Assembly: GCA_003219695.1 (NCBI GenBank)
Contig: QHQA01000007.1
Span: forward strand, 18,294-82,293
DNA length: 64,000 bases
Reading direction: 5' to 3'
Origin: Verrucomicrobiota bacterium
Lineage (GTDB): Bacteria; Verrucomicrobiota; Verrucomicrobiia; Chthoniobacterales; UBA10450
Of the stretch, positions 1-8,538 are shown one piece after another (the first letter of the stretch is position 1; each line of letters begins with the position of its first letter). The notes under the pieces are model-generated. The model saw only the letters and a list, made by a program, of their open reading frames with translations, searched no databases and had not been told where the DNA came from. A program made the position numbers and the translations under genes.

Positions 1-1572
1 AGCGGCCTCGCGATCGAGCCCGCCGGCGTCCATGAAATATTTTACTGCTTGCTCGAAACTCCATCGGCCAGTGTGAAGGTTTACATCGACGCCGATTCGC
101 GCCGCGCGGTAGCGCGACAATCGCAGGATTTGTCCCTGCGCTGGCGAGTTCTTCGGATAAAGCCCGGTTCGCAGCAGCATCTCTTCGCCATAGAGGGCCC
201 AGCCTTCGACAAACACGGTGTCCTCGTGCTGCCGCCAGATTTCGTCGCTTAGGTGATTTGCAATTGAGAGCTGAAGAAAATGCCCGGGAATGCCTTCGTG
301 TCCGAGAATCGGCCGCGGGTCTTCAATCGCCGCGCGAATATAAAAATTTTTCGACTCCGGATTGTAAGTCGGAATGAAATAGAAACCGGTTGGGTCCTTG
401 TCATAGACGCCGGGCGGATTCATGAAGCCGCCGGGGCTAGTAGGTTTGAACGCTTCAGGCAACTGTCGAATTTCAAAGCGACCAAGATAATCCGGCAGGG
501 TCACAAGATTGTGTCCCTTCAAGAAGCTAATTATTTCTGCTTCGCGGCTTTCGTATGCTTTCAGGAAGGATTCCTGATCGGGCGGAATATGCGCTGCGCG
601 TTTCGGGTTGGGATCAGCTAGTTTCGGATCGGGAAGAAGCGCTTCCAGCGCGCGGTAACGCGCGAGCTCAGCGCGGCCAATCATATCCACCTCCGTGGCG
701 TTAAGCGGCAGAAGCAAGATGTGCTTGAGATAGTAATTGTAGTTCGCTTCGCCCATCGGCGCGAAATCGACCATTTTGGCCAGGCGTTTTTCCAGTTCAT
801 CGGCGTAGCTGTGCAAGCCAGCTAACGCTGAATCGCGCGCTTTGGTCAGGTCATCGTGCTCGTTAGGCGCGAGACCGACGTCGAGCGCCATTAAGCTCTT
901 GTTCAACAGCGGATCGATCGAGCGCGCCGACTGGATCGCAAGTTGCGCATAAAGTTTTACGGGGCTTTGCAAATTGCTCAGGCCCTGCTTTAACAAGGCC
1001 GGCATTTGTTTGAGGCGCGCAGTAGCGGCTAGCGCCCGTTTCCGTGGAGTATCATAATCTTTCTTTAGCAGAGAGAAGATGGCGTTCGTGCATTCGCCCG
1101 TGTAAACCTGCGGATTTGTGCGCTCGAATTTCAGGACGCGATCACCGAACTCGACGTTCTCAAGCTGCGCTCGAAAGAGAATCCAATCGATACGCTCATC
1201 CTTCGGCCAGTTGTCGGTCTTCATCGCGCGCACTTTTTCCAGAAGGGAATGGACATGCTGCGCGCGCTCAGCGATTTTTGCGGGCGAATAATCGGTGAGC
1301 CGATCGTCCCATGTGTGAAGCCCAATGTCGCTGCTGCGGACAGGATAGTTTTCATTTCGCCAGGCGTAATAATCGTCCGCCAGTTTGTGCAGCACGATTG
1401 TTGCCGCGTTCACGCTTTGATTTTTAAAAGTGTCTGCATTAATGCTGGGCGTTGATTTTGTGATCAACGCCTTGTTCGAAACATCTGGGTTACGTTGAGA
1501 AGGTGACTGCGCGATGGCGATGGCTGGTGCACCCAACAGCAATGCAACGAGGAAAAGATCGGCTGGCTTCAC
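1..1572 (-). CDS. DUF885 family putative secreted metallohydrolase, 3' end outside window
   Basis: Translation from a GTG at 1572 gives about 524 residues before the window edge cuts it. A hydrophobic leader (residues about 5-20, ending AIAQS) indicates export. The DUF885 hallmark is near residue 425: HEGIPGHF, a gluzincin-like HExxxGH zinc-binding pattern, followed about 25 residues on by VEGWALYGEE, which carries the further acidic ligand. Family members are usually near 560-600 residues, so roughly the last 50 are missing here. The GTG is preceded by a purine-rich GGGCGG stretch and no in-frame ATG fits better. The family is peptidase-like, but its substrates are poorly defined. It is the first gene of the window and is separated from the next minus-strand ORF by a palindromic repeat. 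Confidence 0.88.
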   Translation of the reverse strand, partial: MKPADLFLVALLLGAPAIAIAQSPSQRNPDVSNKALITKSTPSINADTFKNQSVNAATIVLHKLADDYYAWRNENYPVRSSDIGLHTWDDRLTDYSPAKIAERAQHVHSLLEKVRAMKTDNWPKDERIDWILFRAQLENVEFGDRVLKFERTNPQVYTGECTNAIFSLLKKDYDTPRKRALAATARLKQMPALLKQGLSNLQSPVKLYAQLAIQSARSIDPLLNKSLMALDVGLAPNEHDDLTKARDSALAGLHSYADELEKRLAKMVDFAPMGEANYNYYLKHILLLPLNATEVDMIGRAELARYRALEALLPDPKLADPNPKRAAHIPPDQESFLKAYESREAEIISFLKGHNLVTLPDYLGRFEIRQLPEAFKPTSPGGFMNPPGVYDKDPTGFYFIPTYNPESKNFYIRAAIEDPRPILGHEGIPGHFLQLSIANHLSDEIWRQHEDTVFVEGWALYGEEMLLRTGLYPKNSPAQGQILRLSRYRAARIGVDVNLHTGRWSFEQAVKYFMDAGGLDREAA

Positions 1573-1625
1573 CCGCCCAATCGTAATGTGACTATGTCAA
1601 TTGGGAAAGCTGCAAAGCTCGTCCC

Positions 1626-1672
1626 GTAGCCGCCGCCCTGCGGGCGGCGCTTCGCACGAGCGAAGCGGCTAC
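1626..1672. repeat. Family A palindromic element (GTAGCCGC ... GCGGCTAC)
   Basis: Terminal inverted repeats GTAGCCGC/GCGGCTAC enclose two small hairpins, a CCGCC-centred one and a CGCTTCG/CGAAGCG one. The same architecture recurs many times in the window (for example at 21554, 30508, 45318 and 48539). It lies just upstream of the DUF885 start. Confidence 0.8.
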
Positions 1673-1697
1673 AACAACAGCAGCGTGTTCATGGCCT

Positions 1698-1904
1698 TCA
1701 TTCGTTCTCTTCCAGTTCGTCGAGCAGTTGTTGTTTCAGATGGTGGCGCGCTGCCTTTTTTATCGCGCGTCGCTCTGCTGCTACTGCTTGCTTTTCCGCC
1801 TGGCGTTCTCGACGTGTCCGTGGTTCGACAGAATGCGACACGTGGCGGATTTTCGGTCGTCGAGCGCCGACCTTTCGTTCTTTTGATTTTGCGTACGGAT
1901 CCAT
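1698..1904 (-). CDS. Small basic/charged hypothetical protein
   Basis: A 68-residue ORF rich in Lys, Arg, Glu and Ala, beginning MDPYAKSKERKVGARR and ending in an acidic LLDELEENE tail. The central part (ERQAEKQAVAAERRAIKKAARHH) looks like a single amphipathic or coiled-coil helix. No domain is recognised. It is kept because the composition is protein-like and the opposite-strand ORF reads as a nonsense shadow. No clear Shine-Dalgarno sequence precedes the ATG. It could be a small nucleic-acid-binding protein, but that is inference only. Confidence 0.4.
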   Translation of the reverse strand: MDPYAKSKERKVGARRPKIRHVSHSVEPRTRRERQAEKQAVAAERRAIKKAARHHLKQQLLDELEENE

Positions 1905-2021
1905 GAGACGTTTAACGCTGCTTATTGGCGATGAAAAGAACAGCGACCGGCAAGCTGAAGAACGATGGAAAAAATGGCCACAGCCACAACCGATTCGTCA
2001 TTCGGATTTCATCATCGTAAT

Positions 2022-2051
2022 AGTTCGTGTTCATTCGTGTCTATTCGTGGT
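2022..2051. repeat. TTCGTGT word repeat
   Basis: Three imperfect copies of a TTCGTGTyyA word run up to the racemase-family start. A reverse-oriented version (AATCAACACGAATCAACACGAAG) lies beyond that gene at about 2781-2803, so the gene is bracketed by inverted copies of the same word family. Confidence 0.6.
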
Positions 2052-2057
2052 TAAAAG

Positions 2058-2753
2058 ATGAAGACTCTGGGGATCATCGGTGGTCTCGGACCGGAAAGCA
2101 CGGTTGACTATTATCAAAAGATCATTGCGCTTTATCGCGAGCGCACTGGCGACGGCAGTTATCCGGAGTTTATCATCAACAGCGTTAATTTGCGCAAGGG
2201 ACTCGACTTCATGGACGCAAACAATCTGAGCGGCATGGCTGATTACTTGCTCAAGGGAATCAGCAAACTTGCGCGTGCAGGCGCCGATTTCGGTCTGATT
2301 TCGGCAAACACTCCTCATATTGTTTTTGATGAGGTCGCGTCCGTCTCACCAATTCCACTGATCAGCATCGTAGAAGCGACATGCGCGGCTGCCAAAACGC
2401 GGAATCTAAGACGGCTCGCTTTGTTTGGGACGCGCTACACCATGCAGGCGAATTTTTATCCAAAAGTTTTCTCGCGCGAACAAATCGAGCTTCTGGTGCC
2501 CGAGCGCGAGGACCAGGATTACCTCCATGAGAAATACTTTAGCGAACTTGTGCCGGGAAAATTCTTGCCGGAGACGCGCGCTGGTTTGCTTGCCATCGTA
2601 GATCGGATGAAAGCAAAGAACGACATCGACGGTGTGATTCTGGCCGGAACAGAACTGCGGCTGCTTCTGCGCGGTCCCGAGCACGACGGGATTCCGTTTC
2701 TTGATACGACAAAGATTCACGTCGAAGCGGCAGTAACTGAAATGCTCTCGTGA
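2058..2753 (+). CDS. Aspartate/glutamate racemase-fold protein lacking both catalytic cysteines
   Basis: 231 residues with the Asp/Glu racemase family start (GIIGGLGPESTVDYY) and the duplicated racemase fold. Active members use two cysteines as acid/base. Here the first site reads SANTPH (Thr85 where Cys or Thr is seen) and the second reads ILAGTEL, with Gly at the normal Cys position. Thr at the first site is known from the E. coli L-specific Asp/Glu racemase, but that enzyme keeps the second Cys. Similar GGTE variants occur in environmental members, as far as I recall, so this may be a subfamily with altered chemistry. It stands alone, starting right after a word repeat with no strong ribosome-binding site. 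Confidence 0.85.
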   Translation: MKTLGIIGGLGPESTVDYYQKIIALYRERTGDGSYPEFIINSVNLRKGLDFMDANNLSGMADYLLKGISKLARAGADFGLISANTPHIVFDEVASVSPIPLISIVEATCAAAKTRNLRRLALFGTRYTMQANFYPKVFSREQIELLVPEREDQDYLHEKYFSELVPGKFLPETRAGLLAIVDRMKAKNDIDGVILAGTELRLLLRGPEHDGIPFLDTTKIHVEAAVTEMLS

Positions 2754-2770
2754 GCGAAGCCCTCACCAGC

Positions 2771-2810
2771 AACAAACAGTAATCAACACGAATCAACACG
2801 AAGACAAACC
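2771..2810. repeat. Inverted copy of the TTCGTGT word repeat
   Basis: Contains two AATCAACACGA words, the reverse complement of the words upstream of 2058. It lies about 20 bases past the racemase-family stop codon. Confidence 0.5.
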
Positions 2811-2872
2811 AGATTCGCCCCCGAATGACGCGAATTACGCGAATCCGCCTTGCCGATACTTGTGGCTAAGAA

Positions 2873-2913
2873 ATGATCAGCACTCACGATTCACCATTCA
2901 CCAATCACTTCTC
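2873..2913. repeat. Left arm of inverted repeat flanking tRNA-Val
   Basis: Contains the word TTCACCAATCACTT preceded by TGATCA. The same words occur in inverted orientation at 3009-3038, on the other side of the tRNA. Confidence 0.7.
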
Positions 2914-2925
2914 ACTAAACAAAAA

Positions 2926-2997
2926 TGGGCGGTGAAGGGTTCGAACCTCCGACCCTCTCGGTGTAAACGAGACGCTCTACCGCTGAGCTAACCGCCC
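2926..2997 (-). tRNA. tRNA-Val (anticodon UAC)
   Basis: On the minus strand the full cloverleaf can be drawn. The acceptor stem is GGGCGGT/ACCGCCC with discriminator A. The D arm contains GCTCAGCGGTAGAGC. The anticodon stem TCTCG/CGAGA carries loop TTTACAC, giving anticodon TAC (Val, GUA). The T arm is GGAGG-TTCGAAC-CCTTC. No CCA is encoded; a T run follows the discriminator. The variable loop is short, so this is a class I tRNA of about 72 nt. Confidence 0.95.
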
Positions 2998-3008
2998 GTC
3001 TCGGGAAA

Positions 3009-3038
3009 TGATAAGTGATTGGTGAACGGTGATCAGTC
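3009..3038. repeat. Right arm of inverted repeat flanking tRNA-Val
   Basis: AAGTGATTGGTGAA followed by TGATCA is the inverted counterpart of the left arm at 2873-2913. Together the arms place the tRNA gene in the loop of a potential large stem. Confidence 0.7.
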
Positions 3039-3613
3039 AAACAAAGCATCTTTCCCGTGCTCGAGCGACAATGCGAAGGTGTGTTCTTCCGCATTGTGGC
3101 GACAGATAGCATTTCGTCGCGCGTTGCCTGGAAGCTTAAATGCCGTGCTGGAACTTGAAGCCGAGCCGCTCCACCGCCATCAATGTTTCCAGCCGAATGC
3201 GGCGGCGAGTACGGGCAGCGGCCGAGCGACGCGATAATTTCGCGCATCAGCAATGCATGACTTTCTGGCCTGGAGCCGATGCTTTGTGGTCCGCTGCTCG
3301 ACGAGCCGCCGTTCCTCTCGCCGCTGTTCGCGAATCTTGCGATCGACGAGAGTTTTGAAGCTGTGTTCAATCCAACCTCGACTGAATAAGTTAAGCTTCG
3401 GCCATTTCATTGCTTCTACCGCCGGTGCGAAGTGTCCGTTTGGCACTGTCTCTGATCTCAAAGCACAGAGACTTCGGATTGGGCTAGGCATCTGGATGTG
3501 CCGCATATGGCGGCGGAGCAGGCCGAAAAGCGGTCCCTTTCGTAGTACGTGAGCGTTCAGGATGGGTGGGCTGTAAAGTCACTTCCGCATTGCTCAATTC
3601 TTAGTGATGGCGC
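3039..3613. other. Region without a confident gene (possible decayed ORF on minus strand)
   Basis: No open frame shows a recognisable domain. A minus-strand segment at about 3180-3410 (MKWPKLNLFSRGW..., rich in Arg, Lys and Glu) and a segment in the same frame after a stop (ending HTFALSLEHGKDALFD, near 3040-3080) look protein-like. They may be remnants of one small disrupted gene, but I cannot assign it. Confidence 0.3.
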
Positions 3614-4084
3614 ATGAATGTGGTTCCGCCATTCTCAAGAATGAAAGAACGTTACTTCGATGATTTTAAAGTGCGTGATCGCTTCAAATCCGAGCCGCTT
3701 AGAGTGACAGAGAAGCAGGTAATCGAGTTCGCCCACAAATTTGATCCGCAGATGTTTCATCTCAATCGCAGAAGCGCCGAGCGAACAATTTTTAAAGGTT
3801 TGATTGCGAGCGGTTGGCATACAGCGGCAATGACGATGCACTTGTTTGTGCAAACATTGAATCTCGCCGAGGGCGCCATCGGTCTGGGCATTGACAAACT
3901 GCGCTGGCCTAATGTGGTGCGGCCGGGCGATGTGCTCACGGTTGAGACTAAGATTGTCCATCTGCGGCCGTCACGCTCAAGGCCCAAATACGGGATCATT
4001 CGCGTGCGGGAGGTGACGAAAAATCAGCGCGGCGAAATTGTGCAAACCATGCTGGCCAGCGTCATGGTGCCGCGGCGCGGCTGA
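3614..4084 (+). CDS. MaoC-like (R)-hydratase domain protein
   Basis: 156 residues forming one hot-dog fold of the MaoC / (R)-specific enoyl-CoA hydratase type. The hydratase motif FDPQMFHLN supplies the catalytic Asp and His, followed by GLIASGWHTAAM and later RPGDVLTVETKI, both typical of the family. It should hydrate 2-enoyl-CoA or a related acyl thioester; the substrate cannot be deduced. An internal ATG at 3641 (MKERYFDDF) matches the usual family N-terminus better and may be the real start. It stands alone on the plus strand, with no pathway partners adjacent. Confidence 0.85.
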   Translation: MNVVPPFSRMKERYFDDFKVRDRFKSEPLRVTEKQVIEFAHKFDPQMFHLNRRSAERTIFKGLIASGWHTAAMTMHLFVQTLNLAEGAIGLGIDKLRWPNVVRPGDVLTVETKIVHLRPSRSRPKYGIIRVREVTKNQRGEIVQTMLASVMVPRRG

Positions 4085-4160
4085 CGGCAAGGAGCTTAAG
4101 CGCAAAGAGCTAAGCGGGAAGAGGAGAGGAAAGAGCGCTTTGCGCCGCGCGTTTCTTGAG
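4084..4160. repeat. Word repeat 'gcgcaaagagctaagc' upstream of four-helix-bundle ORF
   Basis: A purine-rich stretch with GCGCAAAGAGC and AAAGAGCGCTTTGCGC words. Its inverted counterpart (GAGCTTTGCGCTTTCC...GTGCGCTTTGCGCC) lies immediately after the ORF at about 4615-4660. Confidence 0.6.
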
Positions 4161-4177
4161 GCAACGTCGGACAAACT

Positions 4178-4606
4178 ATGAGAAACTACATGAAAGACAA
4201 CAGCAAAGAGCAAAAAGCGAAGGGCCAAGACATGGGTCGCACGCGACAGCGGCGACCGCACTGGCGTTTTGAGGACTTGGAAATCTGGAACAAGGCGGCA
4301 GACCTCGCGGTTAAGTTCCATCGAATTGCTGAACGCCTCGATAGACGTCGGCTTTACCGCTATGCCGAACAACTGCGTGCGGCAGGCCTGTCGATTTCCA
4401 ACAACATAGCGGAAGGATCAGGCAGCATACACAAACAGGAATTCATCCAATTCCTAAATATCACCAGACGATCGTTGTTCGAGGATGCATGGATGCTGCT
4501 GGTGCTTGAAAGGCTCGGCTTGCTCGAAAGCACAGAAGTTGATGAACTGCTCTGGGACTGTGACGAAGAGAGCCGCAAAATCACCAGCTTCTCTCGCAAA
4601 CTCTGA
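4178..4606 (+). CDS. Four-helix-bundle protein (S23 / 23S rRNA intervening-sequence protein family)
   Basis: 142 residues. After a low-complexity N-terminus (MKDNSKEQKAKGQ) comes the family core: FEDLEIWNKAADLAVKFHRIAE, the RYAEQLRAAGLSISNNIAEGSG signature (conserved NIAEG), then EFIQFLNITRRSLFEDAWMLLVL. The family is small, all-helical and oligomeric. Members were first found inside rRNA intervening sequences and are related to the diversity-generating-retroelement accessory protein Avd, but no reverse transcriptase is nearby. The N-terminal low-complexity codons look continuous with the flanking word repeat, so the true start may be downstream (ATG near 4232). Function unknown. Confidence 0.85.
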   Translation: MRNYMKDNSKEQKAKGQDMGRTRQRRPHWRFEDLEIWNKAADLAVKFHRIAERLDRRRLYRYAEQLRAAGLSISNNIAEGSGSIHKQEFIQFLNITRRSLFEDAWMLLVLERLGLLESTEVDELLWDCDEESRKITSFSRKL

Positions 4607-4611
4607 CGGGG

Positions 4612-4654
4612 ATGCGCCTTGCGAGCTTTGCGCTTTCCTCTGTGCGCTTTGCGC

Positions 4655-4662
<8 letters not shown>
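4612..4662. repeat. Inverted word repeat downstream of four-helix-bundle ORF
   Basis: GAGCTTTGCGCTTTCC and GTGCGCTTTGCGCC are inverse-orientation relatives of the words at 4084-4160. The pair brackets the four-helix-bundle ORF and reaches the 3' end of the convergent aldo/keto reductase gene. Confidence 0.6.
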
Positions 4663-5644
<982 letters not shown>

Positions 5645-5692
5645 AATAACGGAAGAGGATCAAAGGCTCGCCTTAAAATGCCGCGGGTTTTT

Positions 5693-5845
5693 GTCATGTC
5701 GAGCGAAGTCGAGACATCTCTGGTCTTATTAGCGAGAGACTTGATTTGCTCACTTCCCGTTTGCTCAACCTCCGGTTTCCCGTCCATGTTGCGGCTTTCC
5801 CAGTCGCTCCATTCTCGACTTCACTGCGCTCCGCTCGAAATGACA
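5693..5845. repeat. Family B inverted repeat (GTCATGTCGAGCGAAGTCGA arms)
   Basis: The left arm GTCATGTCGAGCGAAGTCGAG and the right arm CTGCGCTCCGCTCGAAATGAC form the outer stem of a ~150-nt element between the aldo/keto reductase and rluD. Comparable elements occur at 11458, 20941, 22016 and 29323. Confidence 0.8.
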
Positions 5846-5851
5846 AGGCCA

Positions 5852-6781
5852 TCATGACTTTTGAGATTCGATTGTCAGTTTTATTGCGGTTGCGAAATCG
5901 TCGGGCAAAGGGGCCTCAAAGCTTTTCCATTCGCCGGTGCGCGGATGCCGGAAGCCAAGCTTCCACGCGTGCAACATTTGGCGCGTGAAATTTTTTGCAA
6001 GGCGCGGCGCATAGACTTTATCGCCGAGCACCGGGTGACCGAGATGATGCAGATGCACGCGAATTTGATGAGTTCGCCCGCTATGCAGCCGGCACTCAAT
6101 TAAGCTGGCCTGATCGCTCGAGCGAGTAACGCGGTATTCGGTTTTGGCTGCGCGCCCACGGAGGGAAGTCACCCGCATTCGATGGCGATGGACTGGATGC
6201 CGTCCGATCTGCTCTTCAATTACGCCAGCCGCTTTGCGCAATTTTCCGGCGACCAGCGCGAGATAAATCTTTTCCACTGTGCGCGCGGCGAACTGTTTGG
6301 ATAATTCCCGATGCGCCAGATCATTTTTAGCGACCACGAGGCAGCCGCTTGTTTCCTTATCGAGACGGTGAACGATGCCGGGGCGTTCTTTCCCGCCGAT
6401 GCCTGACAATGTAGTGCAGTGACTGAGCAGGGCGTTGACCAAGGTGTGTTCGCGTTGACCGGCGCCAGGGTGAACGGTTAGTCCGGGCGGCTTGTTAATA
6501 ACGATGAGATCGTCGTCTTCAAAAAGAATCTCGAGCGGAATCGGTTCTGGCCGGATCTCGATCTTCTCCGGCGAGGGCTCGATGACATCAATCTTGTCAC
6601 CGCCTCGGACAATCTGCCGCGGCCGGGTGGTTTGCTCATTGAGCCGAACAAACCCGCCACGGATCAATTGCTGAAGCCGCGACCGGGAAAATTCCGGAAG
6701 TCGCTTCGCCAGAAACTGATCAAGGCGCAGCTTCGCGTCGTTTTCTGACACGACAAACTCGATCGGCGTCGAATTTTTCAA
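5852..6781 (-). CDS. rluD: 23S rRNA pseudouridine synthase, RluD type
   Basis: An N-terminal S4 RNA-binding domain (AKLRLDQFLAKRLPEFSRS...) precedes the RluA/RluD catalytic domain. The catalytic Asp lies in IVHRLDKETSG, and the family signatures VINKPPGLTVHPG and SGRTHQIRVHL are present. It should isomerise uridines in helix 69 of 23S rRNA (RluD) or a related site. A TTG at 6781 gives 309 residues and the expected N-terminus. The frame is open further upstream to 6970 but only across hexamer repeats, so I reject the longer form. It is divergent from the ClpX-like gene. Confidence 0.88.
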   Translation of the reverse strand: MKNSTPIEFVVSENDAKLRLDQFLAKRLPEFSRSRLQQLIRGGFVRLNEQTTRPRQIVRGGDKIDVIEPSPEKIEIRPEPIPLEILFEDDDLIVINKPPGLTVHPGAGQREHTLVNALLSHCTTLSGIGGKERPGIVHRLDKETSGCLVVAKNDLAHRELSKQFAARTVEKIYLALVAGKLRKAAGVIEEQIGRHPVHRHRMRVTSLRGRAAKTEYRVTRSSDQASLIECRLHSGRTHQIRVHLHHLGHPVLGDKVYAPRLAKNFTRQMLHAWKLGFRHPRTGEWKSFEAPLPDDFATAIKLTIESQKS

Positions 6782-6797
6782 TGTTTCGAAATAGATC

Positions 6798-6835
6798 AGA
6801 GCATGAATATGAGCAAGAGTAAGAGCAGGGAACAA
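6798..6835. repeat. Family D GAGCAN hexamer repeat
   Basis: Consecutive imperfect hexamers GAGCAT-GAATAT-GAGCAA-GAGTAA-GAGCAG in the divergent gap between rluD and the ClpX-like gene. Related runs occur at 24350, 41893 and 45856. Confidence 0.8.
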
Positions 6836-6924
6836 ACCGAGGATGAACGAATCTCGCAGCTGAGAGTCAGATTTTAGACGAATCGTTGCCAGGGAGCTTC
6901 TTTGGCGCGATGTTTTTCCTGCAC

Positions 6925-8532
6925 ATGGCACAACAAAACCCACCACCACCGCCACCGCCATTTCCGTCACCGGAAGAGCTGAAGGCCAAGATCACCGAGT
7001 TCATGAAACAGAACTTCGGCGATCGGGTCTCGGTCGCGACCATTACCGAGCCCGAGCCGGCGGTTGCAGAGGAGGATGAAAAGGCGGAAAAAGCCGAGCA
7101 CGAGGAATTCGAATTCAACCTACTTCCGCGCGATATCAAAGCGCATCTCGACCGATTCGTAATCAAACAAGAAGAAGCAAAGAAGGTCCTCGCGATTGCC
7201 GTTTGCGATCATTACAACCATGCCAATTACCTGCGCCGACTTGAAAAAGAAGATGCCAGGCGCGCCCAAGAGATCGAGTACATCAAGCAAAACGTAATTT
7301 TGGTCGGGCCGACCGGCGTGGGTAAAACTTATCTCATCAAACACATCGCCGACCTGATCAAAGTGCCGTTTGTAAAAGCGGACGCGACGAAGTTCAGCGA
7401 GACCGGTTACGTCGGCGGCGACGTGGAAGATTTGGTGCGCGAACTGGTGCACAAAGCCGATGGCGACGTGAACCTCGCGCAGTTCGGAATCATTTACATT
7501 GATGAGATCGACAAGATCGCTTCGGCGGGAAATTTGATCGGCCGGGATGTGAGCGGGCGCGGCGTGCAGACCACGCTGCTGAAGTTAATGGAGGAAACAG
7601 AAGTGCCGGTGCGCAGCATGAACGATCTCCAGGCGCAATTACAGGCCGCGTTCGAATTTCAACGACGCGGCAAGGCGAAACGCGAGACGATTAACACACG
7701 CCACATTCTCTTTGTGGTGAGCGGCGCATTTGAGAAGTTGAAGGAACAGGTGGCGCGGCGCGTCCGGCAGGGACAGATCGGGTTTAGCGCGCAACCGGTT
7801 CACGTAATGGACAACGAATTGTTCCGGCACGTCACGACCCAGGATTTTATCGAATACGGGTTCGAGCCGGAATTCATCGGCCGCTTGCCTGTGCGCGTGG
7901 TTTGTGAGGACCTGGACGCCGATGATCTTTTCAACATCATGAAGTATTCCGAGGGCAGTTTGCTCCGGCAATACGAGCGCGCCTTTCGCGCCTACGGGAT
8001 TGAGATCAGTTTCGAGGACCAAGCGCTGCGGCTGCTGGCAGAAGCTGCTGCGAAGGAAAAGACCGGCGCGCGTGGATTGCTCACGGTGTTTGAAAAGTTG
8101 TTCCGCGATTATAAATATTATCTCGCCGGATCAGGCCTGACACAGTTGCGTGTCACTGCGGCGCTGGTGCGCGAGCCGCAGCGTGTGCTTGATCGGTTAA
8201 TGGTGGAGGGACACAAGCTAGAGGCGCAAATGCTCGAAGCCGACGCGCGTCAGTTTGCCGAAAAATTCAGCAACGAGCATGAGCTGGAAATTGTTTTCGA
8301 TGAGAGCGCGATTCGGCGCCTGGTCGAGCGCGCGCAGACTGAGCGGATGAACATGAGCGATCTGTGCGCTCATTTATTTAAGGATTACCAGTTCGGGTTG
8401 AACCTGATCAAAAAAAATACGGGCCAGACGAAGTTTGTTCTGAACGCCGCGGCAATCGATGCACCGGACAAATTCCTGAGCGAACTTGTGGTGCAATCCT
8501 ATTACCCGGCTGCAATGACACAAAAAGCCTGA
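6925..8532 (+). CDS. ClpX-like AAA+ ATPase without zinc-binding domain
   Basis: 536 residues from ATG 6925. The N-terminus is a polyproline stretch (MAQQN plus seven Pro) and an acidic linker ([13 protein letters not shown]), replacing the ClpX zinc domain. The AAA+ core has Walker A GPTGVGKT (about 128-135), pore loop GYVG (161-164), Walker B IIYIDEID (189-196) and arginine-rich sensor 2 in KTGARGL. An IGFSA loop resembles the ClpX IGF loop that docks ClpP. A C-terminal extension of about 90 residues is not in standard ClpX. It probably unfolds protein substrates, perhaps for ClpP. Another, canonical clpX may exist elsewhere in the genome. The next gene follows within 10 bases. Confidence 0.85.
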   Translation: MAQQNPPPPPPPFPSPEELKAKITEFMKQNFGDRVSVATITEPEPAVAEEDEKAEKAEHEEFEFNLLPRDIKAHLDRFVIKQEEAKKVLAIAVCDHYNHANYLRRLEKEDARRAQEIEYIKQNVILVGPTGVGKTYLIKHIADLIKVPFVKADATKFSETGYVGGDVEDLVRELVHKADGDVNLAQFGIIYIDEIDKIASAGNLIGRDVSGRGVQTTLLKLMEETEVPVRSMNDLQAQLQAAFEFQRRGKAKRETINTRHILFVVSGAFEKLKEQVARRVRQGQIGFSAQPVHVMDNELFRHVTTQDFIEYGFEPEFIGRLPVRVVCEDLDADDLFNIMKYSEGSLLRQYERAFRAYGIEISFEDQALRLLAEAAAKEKTGARGLLTVFEKLFRDYKYYLAGSGLTQLRVTAALVREPQRVLDRLMVEGHKLEAQMLEADARQFAEKFSNEHELEIVFDESAIRRLVERAQTERMNMSDLCAHLFKDYQFGLNLIKKNTGQTKFVLNAAAIDAPDKFLSELVVQSYYPAAMTQKA

Positions 8533-8538
8533 TCGTTG

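Noticed and set aside
2915-3370. 151-residue minus-strand ORF across the tRNA
   Set aside because: It runs through the tRNA gene and repeat arms; not protein-like.
4178-4606. Avd accessory protein of a diversity-generating retroelement
   Set aside because: No reverse transcriptase, template repeat or variable-target gene lies nearby.
6782-6970. N-terminal extension of rluD
   Set aside because: The open frame crosses GAGCAN hexamers and overlaps the divergent ClpX-like gene; S4-domain homology starts only after 6781.
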